From Abyssibius alkaniclasticus (GTDB lineage Bacteria > Pseudomonadota > Alphaproteobacteria > Rhodobacterales > Rhodobacteraceae), in assembly GCF_020447305.1 (NCBI RefSeq), contig NZ_CP095732.1, forward strand, positions 3,132,501 to 3,196,500: a stretch of 64,000 nucleotides of DNA, in the 5' to 3' direction. Shown piece by piece: positions 33,108 to 41,334 of this stretch; position 1 is the first letter of the stretch; the number at the start of each line of letters is the position of its first letter. The notes beneath the pieces are model-generated. The model ran no database searches and was not told the origin of the DNA. It saw nothing but the letters and a program-made list of their open reading frames with translations. A program made the position numbers and the translations under genes.

Positions 33108-33779
33108 ATGAAAATTCTGGTCATAGAAGACGACAAGACAACCGGCGCCTATGTTTCGGACGGGCTTCGCGAAGAGGGCCACTCTGTTGATCTGTTCACC
33201 AGCGGCTCGGAAGGTTTGATTCAGGCCAGTGTCGGCCAGTATGATGTGATGATCGTCGACCGCATGTTGCCCGGCATTGACGGTGTCAGCCTTGTGAAAA
33301 CCCTGCGCGGCACCAGAAATCGCACGCCTGTGCTTTTCCTCACCTCGATGGGCGGCGTGGATGACCGCATAGAAGGGCTGAATGCTGGCGGCGACGACTA
33401 TCTGGTGAAACCCTTCGCATTTGGCGAGCTGAGCGCCCGCATTGCGGCCCTCGGCCGCCGCCCGCAAATGCAGGAAGCGCCCACCGTTCTGACGGCGGGT
33501 GATCTGGAAATGAACCTGCTTACGCGCAAGGTAACACGGGCCGGACAAACGATAGATCTGTTGCCCCGCGAATTTTCCTTGCTGGAGCATCTTTTGCGCC
33601 GCAAGGGCCGCGTTCAGACCCGCACGATGTTGATGGAGGCCGTCTGGGACATTCATTATGACCCGATGACCAATGTGGTCGACACGCATATCAGCCGGTT
33701 GCGCAGCAAGGTCGACAAACCCTTCAAGACCGAGTTGATCGAAACCGTCAGGGGCGCGGGCTATCGGATCGATTCATGA
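33108..33779 (+). CDS. OmpR-family response regulator
   Basis: 223 residues. The receiver domain has acidic pocket IEDD, phosphoacceptor Asp in MIVDRMLPGIDGVS and the Lys of LVKPFAFGELSARIAAL. The winged-helix output domain ends KTELIETVRGAGYRID. A 7-bp-stem hairpin (GGCAGGG/CCCTGCC) lies in the 68-bp gap after the PepSY gene and may tune read-through. The histidine kinase start overlaps the stop (ATGA). Confidence 0.94.
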   Translation: MKILVIEDDKTTGAYVSDGLREEGHSVDLFTSGSEGLIQASVGQYDVMIVDRMLPGIDGVSLVKTLRGTRNRTPVLFLTSMGGVDDRIEGLNAGGDDYLVKPFAFGELSARIAALGRRPQMQEAPTVLTAGDLEMNLLTRKVTRAGQTIDLLPREFSLLEHLLRRKGRVQTRTMLMEAVWDIHYDPMTNVVDTHISRLRSKVDKPFKTELIETVRGAGYRIDS

Positions 33780-35131
33780 TTTTGCGCAACATCCGTTCAA
33801 CACCGCTGCGCTTGACGATCATGCTGATGGCCATATTCATCATGTCATCTGCGGCCAGTTTTACGGCGGCCTATCTGGTCATCAAATCGAGCTTTGATAC
33901 GGCGCTTGCCGACGAAATAGATTTGAAGTTTGCAACCTATCAGGCCATTGAAAACCAGGGCGACCTGCTGGAACGCCTGCTTTTGGACAGCCGAAGCGCC
34001 AATCCCGAATTGCTGATCTTGCAATACCGCCCCGATGAGGGTGCCCCGATTGCAAATGTAATGCGCATCCCGCCGCGCAACGCGTTTGGCGTGATTCCTG
34101 AATCGGCCATCGACCACGCCGACCAAAGCATTGCCGACAGTTACCTGGCACGTAGCGCCCGCGTCGGGCAGGGCCAGTTGACCATTGCCCAGACGCGCGA
34201 ACAAATCGTCAATATGGGCGAAATCATGCTTTCGGTTGTGATGATCGGCTTGCTGCCGGCACTTTTGGCCGCGGCGGTTTTCGGTGTCTTTGTCGCTGGT
34301 CGCGCCAAGGCCAAGATCGGGGATGTTCAAAGGACTCTTGCAGCACTTACCGGCGGCGACATGTCAGCGCGCGTGCCAACGGGGAAAGAGAGCAACGACC
34401 TTTCCGATATCGGCCATGCGGTCAATAAGATGGCAGCGTCGCAAGATGCGCTGATGGTTTCAATGCGCCAGATCTCAACCGATATCGCCCATGATCTGAA
34501 AACCCCGATCCAGCGTGTTGCCGTGCTTGTCGACCAGATCGTCGAACGAACAAACCTGTCAGATGAACAGGCAAGACTTTTGCACCAGGCCAGCGCCGAA
34601 GTGGACCGGATCGACAAGACCTTTCAGGCGCTATTGCAACTGGCGCAGATTGAAGGCGGCGCCGTCCGTGACCGTTTCGCGACGACCGACTTGAAGCAGA
34701 TCACAACAGATATGGTTGAATTTCTGGACGCCGAGGCCGACGACCAGGGCTACGCGATACGCCAGCAGCTTGTGGGTGCCGGGCCATTCACGATCAACGG
34801 TGACCATCATCTATTGTCGCAGGTTGTTGCCAATCTCATCCAGAATGCGTTGCGCCATACGCCAAAAGGATCCCGCATCGACGTTGCCCTGACCACCACC
34901 GCCAGCCATGTCATTCTAAGCGTCGCCGATAACGGGCCGGGCATTCCAAAGGGTGAAACCGAAAAGGTTCTGCGCCGGCTGTATCGCATGGAAAAGAGCC
35001 GGACCACGCAAGGCAACGGATTGGGCCTGAGCCTCGTCGCCGCAATCTGCGCCCTGCACGAAGCAAAACTGGAATTGCTCGACAATGCGCCCGGACTGCG
35101 CGTGAAGATCACGTTCAACCCTGCAACCTGA
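33776..35131 (+). CDS. Sensor histidine kinase with HAMP domain
   Basis: 451 residues. Membrane helices near residues 10-35 and 145-170 enclose a periplasmic sensor; a HAMP segment follows (RAKAKIGDVQRTLAALTGGD). The phosphoacceptor box is DIAHDLKTPIQRVAVLVDQI, the N-box VVANLIQNALRHTPKG, G1 VADNGPGIP and G2 GNGLGLSLVAAICALH. It pairs with the overlapping response regulator. It is the last clear host gene before the phage-like element; its stop is at 35129-35131. Confidence 0.93.
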   Translation: MILRNIRSTPLRLTIMLMAIFIMSSAASFTAAYLVIKSSFDTALADEIDLKFATYQAIENQGDLLERLLLDSRSANPELLILQYRPDEGAPIANVMRIPPRNAFGVIPESAIDHADQSIADSYLARSARVGQGQLTIAQTREQIVNMGEIMLSVVMIGLLPALLAAAVFGVFVAGRAKAKIGDVQRTLAALTGGDMSARVPTGKESNDLSDIGHAVNKMAASQDALMVSMRQISTDIAHDLKTPIQRVAVLVDQIVERTNLSDEQARLLHQASAEVDRIDKTFQALLQLAQIEGGAVRDRFATTDLKQITTDMVEFLDAEADDQGYAIRQQLVGAGPFTINGDHHLLSQVVANLIQNALRHTPKGSRIDVALTTTASHVILSVADNGPGIPKGETEKVLRRLYRMEKSRTTQGNGLGLSLVAAICALHEAKLELLDNAPGLRVKITFNPAT

Positions 35132-35217
35132 GCTACCCTTCGCTTTGCAAAGCAGGATGAAGTTGGCCAGAACCGAAAGCGGCGTTGTGAGGGTCGATTT
35201 TTCTGATTCACGATCTC

Positions 35218-35256
35218 CCCCCAAGGGCTCCACGTAAAGTTGGAGGGAACTTGGGG
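35218..35256. other. Nested inverted repeat at the host/element junction
   Basis: CCCCAAG at 35218 onward pairs with CTTGGGG at the far end, and inside it CTCCA pairs with TGGAG. It could be a terminator for the histidine-kinase operon, though there is no T-run. It marks the left edge of the element. Confidence 0.4.
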
Positions 35257-35262
35257 CTCAGG

Positions 35263-36081
35263 TCAGTCTGCCCACAGACGCAAATCATAGAGCCAGAAGA
35301 ATGGCGCGATGAGGTTCTTTGTGTCGCCGAGTATGTCCCGATAAGTCATCTCTAGGAGCTTGTTGCCCTTGAATCCGTCTTTGGGCGTAACGTTATTCGA
35401 TCTCAGGAATTTTCGAATCTGATCATTGTTGACGTTCTCGTTGATGATCTCGTTCAATTCGCTGACAAAGCGAATGAAGTCGTCCTCGGACTTGATAATG
35501 ATGCGGCGGTAGCGTCTTACGGCTTCGATGCGGTCCTTAAACGCCTTCGGCTTGTAGAGCTCTATTCCGTTCTTGCGGGCGAAGGCGGTAGTCCATTCCT
35601 CCAAGGCATTGATGACTTGGATGCCCACAGGAGGCTGAGTGAATTGCGCGTTGATTTGAGCGTCAAAAAACTCAGACCTCATGTCGTTCTGAGCGGGAAT
35701 GTTGTGCTAGCGCCAGTGATGTTGCTCCGCGACAGGTAGCTCCTTCAAGTCTCCCAGCCATGCGATGACTGCACCCTTCGAGTTGATGCCGAAAGACATA
35801 TAGCGTTCAGGCCAGTAAACGGTGCCATAGGTTTCGCTGGCGAATTCTACCGCGATTGTTGGGCTGTAAAGGTGCTTCACCAGCACCTCGTTGTCGAAGT
35901 AGACCGGTGTGAGGAAGCCATCACCCAAGCCTTCCTTGGGATCGAATTCGAAGGCAATGCCGCCCATACTGTCTTCCCTGTAGAGATTCCTTGAAGTGCC
36001 GCCCTTATACGCAGCTTTCTGTGTCGAGCGAATACTGGTTTCCGCACTGCCACCCGGTTTCCATTCCGGAAAGGCGTTCAA
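35263..36081 (-). pseudogene. Nonsense-interrupted, N-terminally truncated conserved hypothetical gene
   Basis: Two open stretches (35707-36081 and 35263-35682) are in the same frame and separated by one TAG at 35707-35709. The reading runs through it as EQHHWR, stop, HNIPAQNDMRSEFFDAQ. From memory, a family of hypothetical proteins has a continuous pattern of this type here (EQ..., N(I/V)P/S, then SEFY/F.AQI), so one nonsense change, for example of a Ser codon, is the simplest explanation. The frame has no good start; TTG at 36081 lacks a ribosome site, so the N-terminus is probably lost at the junction with the phage gene upstream. Composition is less G+C-rich than the phage genes. Function is unknown. 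Confidence 0.65.
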
Positions 36082-36130
36082 GCTGCACTTGCAGTTGCAG
36101 CAAACGGCGGCTTTGTCGGCACGGCAGACA

Positions 36131-36760
36131 TCAGATCCTGCCCTCCACCCAGTTAGCGATGATCAGCCCAGGCACGGTCTCATGTGCCCGCGCAGCATCC
36201 CGCGCGAGGTCCAGCCGCTTCGGCAGCTTCACCTGCGGGACCAGGAGGAAGATCGGCGCGGTGACCTTGCCGCGCCCGGTCTTCGAGCGGGACACCACCG
36301 CCTGACCCTTCGTGTTCAGCCGTCCTTCCGCCACCAGCAGGCTCGGGCCCGTGCGGCGATAGACGAACCGCAGCCGCAGCCCGCGTCGCCGTTCCCATTC
36401 GCCGGGCGTGATCCTGCCACCACGTAGGGACTTGCCTGCGGCAGGCAGCGGGATCGCCAGCCAGAACCCGTTCTTCGACCGGATCAGCGGGCCGGCGTCG
36501 TGCGCGCCAACGATGACCGGCGCTTTCGACCAAACCAGCGCCGCGGCGTTAAGGCTTGGCTTGCCTCTCGGGAACTGCTCCGACCGGATGGTGCGGGCAA
36601 GGCGAGCGCTGAGCCCCGCACCGGTGATCTGGCCGCGCCACGCGGCCTTCAGCCCGGTCCCGGCCTCGCGCATGGCAGCGGTCACCGCGCGCTCCCCCGC
36701 CGCCACCTCGGCCTGCATCATCGCGACGATGTCGGGATCGATGTTGAGCTTCAGTTTCAC
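36131..36760 (-). CDS. Phage DUF6441-family protein (head/tail interface)
   Basis: 209 residues matching the phage family I know as DUF6441: ITGAGLSARLARTIRSEQFP, LVWSKAPVIVGAHDAGPLI, FWLAIPLPAAGKS, then ITPGEWERRRGLRLRFVYRR and TAPIFLLVPQVKLPKRLDL. It usually lies between head-tail connector and tail genes. Its start overlaps the connector stop (ATGA-type coupling). It is the last gene of the head module here; no tail gene follows, which is abnormal for a complete phage. Confidence 0.8.
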   Translation of the reverse strand: MKLKLNIDPDIVAMMQAEVAAGERAVTAAMREAGTGLKAAWRGQITGAGLSARLARTIRSEQFPRGKPSLNAAALVWSKAPVIVGAHDAGPLIRSKNGFWLAIPLPAAGKSLRGGRITPGEWERRRGLRLRFVYRRTGPSLLVAEGRLNTKGQAVVSRSKTGRGKVTAPIFLLVPQVKLPKRLDLARDAARAHETVPGLIIANWVEGRI

Positions 36761-37068
36761 GCGGGCCTCAGATCGACGGTCCAGACGAGCTGCTCGCGGT
36801 CGCGAACTGGCTCGCTTTGAATGAGGAAGGCTTCGCTGTCGATTTCGACCCTGTCGCCGGGGCGCGGGTTCGCCACCTCGGCCACCTGCAGATCCACGCG
36901 CGTGGTCTCGGACCAGATCCTTGCATCGCCGAAATCCGTAACCGCGTCCGCGCGCCGGGCGACCACGCGCACCAGGACGGGCGCGCCGCCCTCGGGCGTG
37001 TAAACCGCATCCCTGCCGATGTTCGGATCGGCGAAGAGCGCGCTGACGGCGGCGGCGAAGGCGCTCAT
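36757..37068 (-). CDS. Phage head-tail connector protein
   Basis: 103 residues. The start DPNIGRDAVYTPEGGAPVLV and the beta-rich body with RVDLQVAEVANPRPGDRVEI and FLIQSEPVRDREQLVWTVDL are typical of small head-tail joining proteins that follow the capsid genes in lambda- and Mu-like modules. It is coupled to its neighbours on both sides (1-bp and 4-bp overlaps). It should sit at the portal vertex of the capsid. Confidence 0.75.
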   Translation of the reverse strand: MSAFAAAVSALFADPNIGRDAVYTPEGGAPVLVRVVARRADAVTDFGDARIWSETTRVDLQVAEVANPRPGDRVEIDSEAFLIQSEPVRDREQLVWTVDLRPA

Positions 37069-37403
37069 CAGAACGCGCCGTTCAACCGCACCCGGCCGAT
37101 GGTATCACCAGCGCCACCCGCGACCGCCTCGGTGGCGACACCGATCAGCGTGTTCGAGGTCGCCACGTTGGTGGTGCGCTTGTTGGTGTCGTCCCAGTAG
37201 ATCCTGGCACCCGCGGTCCAGGCCTGCGAGCCGATCTTGGTGATGTCGAAGACGCCGACGAGCGCGGTCTCGACGGGCTCGCCGAGAGCGGCGTCGCCAG
37301 CCGCGATGCCGAATATGGAGCCGACGAGCAGGCCATCGCCGGAGGCGACGGCATAGGGCGCGGTCAGGGTGATGGTGTTGCCGGGCTGGACGTAGGTTTT
37401 CAT
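37068..37403 (-). CDS. Capsid decoration/stabilising protein (DUF2190)
   Basis: 111 residues, all beta. It opens MKTYVQPGNTITLTAPYAVA, with GDGLLVGSIFGIAAGDAALG and IYWDDTNKRTTNVATSN, the classic DUF2190 pattern found just after the major capsid gene. It likely binds the outside of the capsid shell. The gap to the capsid gene upstream is 80 bp. Confidence 0.88.
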   Translation of the reverse strand: MKTYVQPGNTITLTAPYAVASGDGLLVGSIFGIAAGDAALGEPVETALVGVFDITKIGSQAWTAGARIYWDDTNKRTTNVATSNTLIGVATEAVAGGAGDTIGRVRLNGAF

Positions 37404-37483
37404 GGGGAAGATCCTCGTGGAAAGACGAAGGGCGGCCCGTCAGGACCGCCCGTGTGTCAGGGTTCAGCATGTCGGCGCGCTGG

Positions 37484-39562
37484 TTACGCGCCCGGATTTT
37501 TGTAAAGACCGCGCCAGTCGATGGCCTTGGCGCCGAAGTCGAGGCGGCACTTGATCTCGACGCCGTCGACATCGAAGCCGTTGCGCGTCTCGATGTAGGC
37601 GCCCTGCTGACCCTCGAGATAGGCGTACTCGATGGTGTCGATCTGGTTCGGGCTCGCCGCCAGATACCAGGCGGTCTCGCTGGCGGCATCGAGCCGGGGC
37701 TCGCTGATCGGGGCGAGCGTGCGGATCGACTGCGGCACCACGCTGGACGTCGCGGCGGGCACCAGGTTCTGCGCGACCAGCTGCTCGGCCTTCAGTTCCA
37801 GCGAGGCAGGCACGATCAGGAAGGCGGGGCGGACGTTCAGCACCGTTTTCTTGTCGAGCCCTGTCTGCTTGGCCATCGCCGCCCGCGCCGCTCCGACGCT
37901 GCCGACATCGAGCGCCGCGCCGGTGCCCGCGAGGTTCTTGTGGGTGGTGTGGAACAGCGCGTTGCCGTCGGCCATGGCCGGGTTGGCGGTGATGATGCCC
38001 CAGACCACGTCCGACTCCAGCTGCGCGATGGAGTTGCCGTACATCGCCGGGATCCGGGTGAAGGCGTCGAGATCGTCGTTGATCAGCGTCTGGCGGGTGA
38101 TCGCGACCACCCGACCATAGGTCTTGACCTTGTAGCTCTCCTTGCTCTCGCCGAGCGTCCCGCGCTTGAACTCGCCGCTCTCGCCGACTTCCAGCAGCTG
38201 CGGCGCTTCGCCGAGCTGCACCCGGTGCATCGCCTTGAAGTCGGTCGCCAGCACCTGGCGGCAGAACAGCATGAAGGTGCGGGGATAGGCCTCGTAGGCC
38301 TGCCGCAGGGTCTTGTTGGTGACCGCCGACAGGATCTCGGGGAAGTCCGAGGTCGAGTGCAGGGCCCGCGTCGCCACCTCGTCGCGCGACAGGCCGCGGG
38401 TGTTCACCCCAGCATTGCCGAGGCTTTCGCGGGCGAGTTCCAGCAGCGTCATGCCGCGATACTGCCGGGCGGCGTCCTCCAGCTGGAACAGCGTCGGGCT
38501 GTAGCGGTGCAGCAGCGCGTTCGCGACCGCATCACGGCGGGTGATCCGCTCGTCCCGGCCGCCAAGGGGGACGAAGACATGGGGGAAAGTCCGGGTCTCG
38601 TCCGACTTCGCGGCGACCTGATCGAGGATCAGGCGGCGGGATTCGTCGACGCTGACGCCGCGCTTGACCAGATCCTCGGCGAAGCCGCGCTCGAGGTTCA
38701 GGCGGCCCGCCAGATCGTAGATGGTGGAGACGCGGTCGCGCTCCGCCTCGCGGGCGCGCGTCGCGACCGCCTCGGTGTCGGGCGCGGGCGTCGCCTGCGT
38801 CTTCGGCTGGCTGCGCGTCTCGCTGGCGGCGACCTTCGGGTCGGGCGCAGCCGCTTTCGGCTCGGTCACAGCAGCATTCGGGTCGGTCATCGTGGTGTCC
38901 TCGGTATCATTCGGCTCGGTCGGCTGGGTGGTGGCGGGGGTTGCGGCGTCGCGCGCCGGGGTCTCGGTCTTGTCCGTCATCGGGATCGGTCCTTTCATGC
39001 TGGAAGGGGCGTCCCGGCGGTGGAGGACGCAGTCGTGAAGGGGATGCTGGGCGCGGAAACCGGCGGCGGGGTCGGCGCCGACCGCCACGGCGGAGACCTC
39101 GAAGGGCGTCCAGTCGACCGCGCGCCAGAGTTCGCGGGCGGCCTCGGGCTTCGAGACCTCGAAGCGATGGACCTGGTAGCCGATGGAGACCGCGCGAATG
39201 TGGCCGGCCTGGATGTCGCGCCAGATCGGTTCGACATCGGTCCGCTCGCTGATCCGCACCAGCGCGATGCCGCGGCCGTTCTCGATCCGCGCCGAGCCCG
39301 GCACGACCGAGCCGATGACGGCGTCGAGCGTGTCGAGATCATGAACCTTCAGGAAGGGCGCGCCCGCGTTCAGCCGGTCGAGCCGGACATGGGCGGGGTC
39401 GAGGCTCAGTTCCTCGTCGTATGGCTCGCCGAAGAAGGTGGCGCGACGCACGCGGGCCCCGGCCGACCAGACCACCTCGACGGTGCGGCTGTCGGCGTCG
39501 GCCGTGTTCGGCGCAAGCTCCGCCGACCGGCGCATGGCCGGCAGTTCGATCATCGTGTCCAT
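37484..39562 (-). CDS. Prohead protease / major capsid protein fusion
   Basis: 692 residues. Residues 1-160 are an HK97-type (U35) prohead protease, with the likely catalytic His in FLKVHD (H74) and Ser in HIRAVSIGYQV (S126). A low-complexity Thr/Pro/Glu/Ala linker (about 200-270) and a charged helical region follow, which may act as scaffold. The C-terminal part (about 400-692) is the major capsid protein (MYGNSIAQLESDVVWGIITA, LFHTTHKNLAGTG, YLEGQQGAYIETRNGFDVDG). Fused protease-capsid proteins are known in this phage group; self-cleavage presumably frees the shell subunit. It lies directly after the portal gene. Confidence 0.88.
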   Translation of the reverse strand: MDTMIELPAMRRSAELAPNTADADSRTVEVVWSAGARVRRATFFGEPYDEELSLDPAHVRLDRLNAGAPFLKVHDLDTLDAVIGSVVPGSARIENGRGIALVRISERTDVEPIWRDIQAGHIRAVSIGYQVHRFEVSKPEAARELWRAVDWTPFEVSAVAVGADPAAGFRAQHPLHDCVLHRRDAPSSMKGPIPMTDKTETPARDAATPATTQPTEPNDTEDTTMTDPNAAVTEPKAAAPDPKVAASETRSQPKTQATPAPDTEAVATRAREAERDRVSTIYDLAGRLNLERGFAEDLVKRGVSVDESRRLILDQVAAKSDETRTFPHVFVPLGGRDERITRRDAVANALLHRYSPTLFQLEDAARQYRGMTLLELARESLGNAGVNTRGLSRDEVATRALHSTSDFPEILSAVTNKTLRQAYEAYPRTFMLFCRQVLATDFKAMHRVQLGEAPQLLEVGESGEFKRGTLGESKESYKVKTYGRVVAITRQTLINDDLDAFTRIPAMYGNSIAQLESDVVWGIITANPAMADGNALFHTTHKNLAGTGAALDVGSVGAARAAMAKQTGLDKKTVLNVRPAFLIVPASLELKAEQLVAQNLVPAATSSVVPQSIRTLAPISEPRLDAASETAWYLAASPNQIDTIEYAYLEGQQGAYIETRNGFDVDGVEIKCRLDFGAKAIDWRGLYKNPGA

Positions 39563-39567
39563 GAAGG

Positions 39568-41127
39568 TCAGTCCTGTTGGTCGGCCTGCGCCGGGTCATT
39601 GTCCGCGTCAGCAGCCGGGTCGTCGGTGTCTGGTTCGTCGGCGGCCGGATCGGTCGCCGCGTCGCCGGTCTGCGCGCTGCCGGTCTTCGTGACCCGCCGC
39701 GGATCGCTGTCCAGCACCAGCCCCAGCGCGTCGAGCTTGGCGTTGGTCGCGGCGATCTCCGCCAGCACGGCGTCGGGGTTGCGGCCCTGTTTCGCGATCA
39801 CCTCAGCCAGCGTCATCGTGCCGGAGCGGATCGACAGCAGGTTCGCCATCGCATCCTTCTGCGGATCGACCGCCTCGAACTTCGGCGGCGACCATTCGAC
39901 CGGCACGATCGGCGACGGAATATGGCCCGCGGCCCACGCCGCTTCCGTGAACCATCGCCAGACCGGGGCGCAGAACATCGGAATGAACAGCTGCCATTGC
40001 ACCGCGTCGATCTGGCGGCGGAACTCCACGAGCCCCGCCCGGATCGAGGAATAGTTCACCTGGCTGAGATCGCCGGTGAGCAGCTCGTAGGGCACCCGGA
40101 ACCCTGCCGAGATCGTGTGCAGGCTGGCCCGCTTGTATTCGCCGTAGCCGCCGATAGCGGATGGTTGGTTGAAGCGGATGTCCTTGCCGCCACGAGCATA
40201 GGCGATCAGCCCCGGCTCGAACTGCTCGACCCGGTTGCCATCGGCATCGACCACGGAGGGCGCGATGGCCTGCTGGGCCTCGTCATCGCCGAACACGATG
40301 GCGGTGACGCAGGCCTCGGTCTTCTTGCGGACCAGTTCGGCCACCTCGTAATCGTCGAGATCGCGCAAGCTGCGGATCACCGGCGCGCCCCAGGGAACGC
40401 CGCGCGCCTGCGTGCGCTGTTTTTCATAGACATGGGCGATCTCGGTCGCGGGCACCGGGCGGCTCTGCAACCCGTTCTGCAGGGCGCCATAGGCATCGCC
40501 CGGATGCTCGGCGTGCAGCCAATAGGCCCGGCGCTTGCCGACCGGGTCGAACTCGATCCCCTGGACGAGGCGGCCTGCTCCGAGGGCGCCAGACTTCGTG
40601 GCGTCGAGGAAGTCTGCCTCCAGCACCTGCAATTGCAGCGGCACCGGCAGCCCGTCCGAGGATCGCCGCAGGCGGCGGCGCACCAGCACCTCGCCCGCCT
40701 CGACCATCTCACGGCAGATCAGCGTCTGCAGACCGTAGAAGTCGAGCTGGCCGTCGGCATCACAATCCGCTGTCCAGCGCTCGAACAGCGCATCGACCTT
40801 CCGGTCCAGCTTGTCGTCACCGCTGGCGGCGCGCGGCATGATGCCCGCGCCGATGATGTTATTGACGAGCACCGCCACGGCCTTGGCCGCATGCGGGTTG
40901 TTGCGGACCAGATCGCGCATCCGGTCGCGCAAGAGCGCCCCGGCGACGCCGATCTCGGTGTCGGCCGAGGATCCCGGCGCGCGCCAACCTTCCGTCCGCC
41001 GCCCGCGCGCAGCGCCATCGTAACCGCGCGTCAGGGTCTCGAAGGCCTGCCGCGCCATCACGCGGCGGGCCGCCATGCGCGGCGCCACCGTAGCGATGGC
41101 GTGGTCGAACCAGTTCGCCGACATCAC
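39568..41127 (-). CDS. Phage portal protein (lambda family)
   Basis: 519 residues of the lambda-type portal family: N-terminal MMARRVMARQAFETLTRGYD-like region, RNNPHAAKAVAVLVNNIIGA, DADGQLDFYGLQTLICREMV, AEHPGDAYGALQNGLQSRPV and LTGDLSQVNYSSIRAGLVEF. The portal forms the dodecameric ring through which DNA enters the head. The last 30 residues are an acidic Asp/Ala-rich tail. The start overlaps the gpW-like stop (ATGA). Confidence 0.92.
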   Translation of the reverse strand: MMSANWFDHAIATVAPRMAARRVMARQAFETLTRGYDGAARGRRTEGWRAPGSSADTEIGVAGALLRDRMRDLVRNNPHAAKAVAVLVNNIIGAGIMPRAASGDDKLDRKVDALFERWTADCDADGQLDFYGLQTLICREMVEAGEVLVRRRLRRSSDGLPVPLQLQVLEADFLDATKSGALGAGRLVQGIEFDPVGKRRAYWLHAEHPGDAYGALQNGLQSRPVPATEIAHVYEKQRTQARGVPWGAPVIRSLRDLDDYEVAELVRKKTEACVTAIVFGDDEAQQAIAPSVVDADGNRVEQFEPGLIAYARGGKDIRFNQPSAIGGYGEYKRASLHTISAGFRVPYELLTGDLSQVNYSSIRAGLVEFRRQIDAVQWQLFIPMFCAPVWRWFTEAAWAAGHIPSPIVPVEWSPPKFEAVDPQKDAMANLLSIRSGTMTLAEVIAKQGRNPDAVLAEIAATNAKLDALGLVLDSDPRRVTKTGSAQTGDAATDPAADEPDTDDPAADADNDPAQADQQD

Positions 41128-41333
41128 CGATCCCCGCGCGAGAAGCCCGCAAGCCCGGCCACCGGCAGCGGCCGCGTGGTCCCCGCGATGGCGCGCTCGA
41201 TGGTCCGGATGCGGGCGAGGAGATCCTCGGCCGAGCCATAGTCGACGGATTTGCCATCGTAGCTGACCCGGGTCGTGCCGCTGGCGTAGGCCCGGCGAAG
41301 CGCCGAGAGCTCCGTTTCCGTCCAGTCGGTCAT
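41124..41333 (-). CDS. gpW-like head completion protein
   Basis: 69 residues. TETELSALRRAYASGTTRVS then YGSAEDLLARIRTIERAIAG is the gpW pattern of a short helical protein that stabilises DNA in the filled head. The ATG at 41333 follows the terminase stop by one base; longer frames upstream lie inside the terminase gene. It sits between terminase and portal, as in lambda-like modules. Confidence 0.85.
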   Translation of the reverse strand: MTDWTETELSALRRAYASGTTRVSYDGKSVDYGSAEDLLARIRTIERAIAGTTRPLPVAGLAGFSRGDR

Positions 41334-41334
41334 G

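Noticed and set aside
35132-35262. Possible insertion-sequence end at the left junction
   Set aside because: There is a nested hairpin and an abrupt junction, but no transposase remnant, no terminal repeat pair and no target duplication could be identified.
37454-40054. A very long open frame on the plus strand opposite the protease-capsid and portal genes
   Set aside because: It is antisense to two clearly recognised head genes. Its protein is Arg/Gly/His-rich with no family pattern, as expected when G+C-rich codons are read on the other strand.
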